Shown piece by piece: positions 4,632 to 5,313 of a stretch of 5,313 bases of DNA. Below the pieces are notes generated by a model. The model was not told the DNA's origin. It saw only the letters and a list, made by a program, of their open reading frames with translations, and ran no database searches. The DNA comes from an uncultured Bacilli bacterium (GTDB lineage Bacteria > Bacillota_I > Bacilli_A > RF39 > UBA660), in the NCBI GenBank assembly GCA_947623645.1, contig CANQHK010000083.1, forward strand, positions 1-5,313. Reading direction: 5' to 3'. The position numbers were made by a program, and so were the translations under genes. How positions within the stretch are numbered: position 1 is the first letter of the stretch; each line of letters starts with the position of its first letter.

Positions 4632-5313
4632 CCTTTTTCTTCTTACTAATTAAAATATAAGTAATTCCTGCTAAAGATCCAAGAGCTAATGTAGAATATA
4701 GTACAATATCTATTGAAGAAGTTTGAGCATTATTAGGTGCTTTATTCACATTTTCAGCAGTAGAAGCGATATTATCATTATCACTTAAAGCGATCATAAA
4801 TGGAGAAAACTCACTAACTGTTATTTCTGCTTTTCCGTCTGCTACTGTTGTTTTAAAAATCTCATAAGTATCGTCTTTTTTTCTATGTAATATTTGTACT
4901 TCTTTGCCGTTATAATTATTTCCAACACTAAATGTAACTTTCATATTATTAGTAGTCGTTCCAAAAGCCTCTAACTCATAGCAACCTATAATATTGTTAA
5001 GTCCACGATTACTTAATTCTTTTGCTAATGCTTTGTAAGTTTCGTCATCAGTTTCTAATCTTGCCATATTAACTGGTGTTCCATTTTCTAATGTTGTTCC
5101 ATAAGCACCTAAATTCCAAATTGATTTCGTTTCATATAATACACCATTTTTATAAAAATGTAATAGCATAGGCGCTCCCCAAGGTGTTCCACCACCGAAA
5201 CCACCAGCATACATAGAAGTTTTAATAGTAATTGAATCGTCATTTAATAATTTATTAAAATCAAATGTATCTAAAGTCCACTTATTAGCATTTTCTTCAT
5301 CACCTATATTATA
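4621..5313 (-). CDS. Sortase-anchored cell-surface protein, C-terminal part (5' end outside window)
   Basis: The frame stays open to the right edge, giving 230 residues with no start inside the window that need be real; Met34 (5212-5214) is internal. The N-terminal visible part (1-123) has a glycine-rich GGFGGGTPWG stretch (37-46) and many aromatic and Asn/Thr residues. Residues 124-176 (MKVTFSVG to SPFMIAL) look like a beta-rich module of the sort that often precedes sorting signals in Bacillota adhesins; this is a recollection, not a search. Residues 195-230 form a sorting signal: NAQTS, a hydrophobic helix (201-222) and KKKK. The protein would be exported, cut at NAQT/S and joined to the wall. 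The neighbouring class B sortase is the obvious partner. What the surface protein binds cannot be told. The promoter and signal peptide lie outside the window. Confidence 0.88.
   Translation of the reverse strand, partial: YNIGDEENANKWTLDTFDFNKLLNDDSITIKTSMYAGGFGGGTPWGAPMLLHFYKNGVLYETKSIWNLGAYGTTLENGTPVNMARLETDDETYKALAKELSNRGLNNIIGCYELEAFGTTTNNMKVTFSVGNNYNGKEVQILHRKKDDTYEIFKTTVADGKAEITVSEFSPFMIALSDNDNIASTAENVNKAPNNAQTSSIDIVLYSTLALGSLAGITYILISKKKKEIA
4624..4731 (-). other. C-terminal cell-wall sorting signal with NAQTS motif
   Basis: The last 36 codons of the surface protein encode NAQTS (4717-4731), a stretch of about 22 hydrophobic residues and a KKKKEIA tail. This is the three-part layout of sortase signals. 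Known class B substrates use N-P/A-K/Q-T-x motifs, such as NPQTN in S. aureus IsdC and NAKTN in Listeria SvpA. NAQTS fits that pattern and not LPXTG. Confidence 0.8.

Noticed and set aside
4371..4649. Plus-strand 92-residue open frame with hydrophobic stretches
   Set aside because: It is antisense to the sortase; the hydrophobic look comes from the reverse complement of Lys/Glu/Asn-rich and membrane-anchor codons.
4621..5214. Taking Met at 5212-5214 as the start of a complete 197-residue surface protein
   Set aside because: The frame continues without a stop to the window edge, no ribosome site precedes this Met, and no signal peptide follows it, although a sortase substrate needs one.

Overview
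This is a low-GC, strongly A+T-rich segment. Every gene I can support lies on the minus strand. The standard genetic code fits: tryptophans are TGG and one gene (the sortase) ends in TGA. A sortase, a sortase-anchored surface protein and a CIRCE/HrcA heat-shock operator together point to a walled, low-GC Bacillota lineage, perhaps a gut Bacilli/Erysipelotrichia-like organism. The lineage is inference and I cannot fix the genus.

Layout from right to left, which is the direction of transcription: (1) the C-terminal 230 residues of a cell-surface protein that runs off the right edge (4621-5313), ending in a sorting signal with an NAQTS motif; (2) a class B sortase (3845-4594) starting 26 bases after it; (3) a small heat-shock protein of the Hsp20 family (3213-3629), with its own sigma-A-type promoter overlapped by a CIRCE operator and a 5' leader of about 90 bases; (4) an intrinsic terminator (3178-3203), then a new promoter driving a zinc-dependent medium-chain dehydrogenase (2088-3113) and, 21 bases further on, a DUF1848 protein with a C-terminal CX3CX2C cluster (1179-2066); (5) a cation diffusion facilitator (203-1111) with its own extended -10 promoter. 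At the far left (57-96) is an intrinsic terminator on the plus strand, the end of an unidentified convergent transcript entering from outside the window.

The genes form functional pairs rather than one pathway. The surface protein and sortase look like substrate and anchoring enzyme. The dehydrogenase and DUF1848 protein look like a two-gene transcription unit. Hsp20 is an independent stress gene under HrcA-type control, and the CDF transporter is an independent metal exporter.

No rRNA, confirmed tRNA, CRISPR array, insertion sequence or phage gene is visible. No gene-free stretch exceeds 300 bases. I do not see a clearly new biological system. The points most worth a second look are the NAQTS/sortase B pair, the CIRCE/-35 overlap on hsp20 with an additional half-site, the 5'-terminal hairpin of the hsp20 mRNA, and the reversed radical-SAM-like cysteine cluster of DUF1848.
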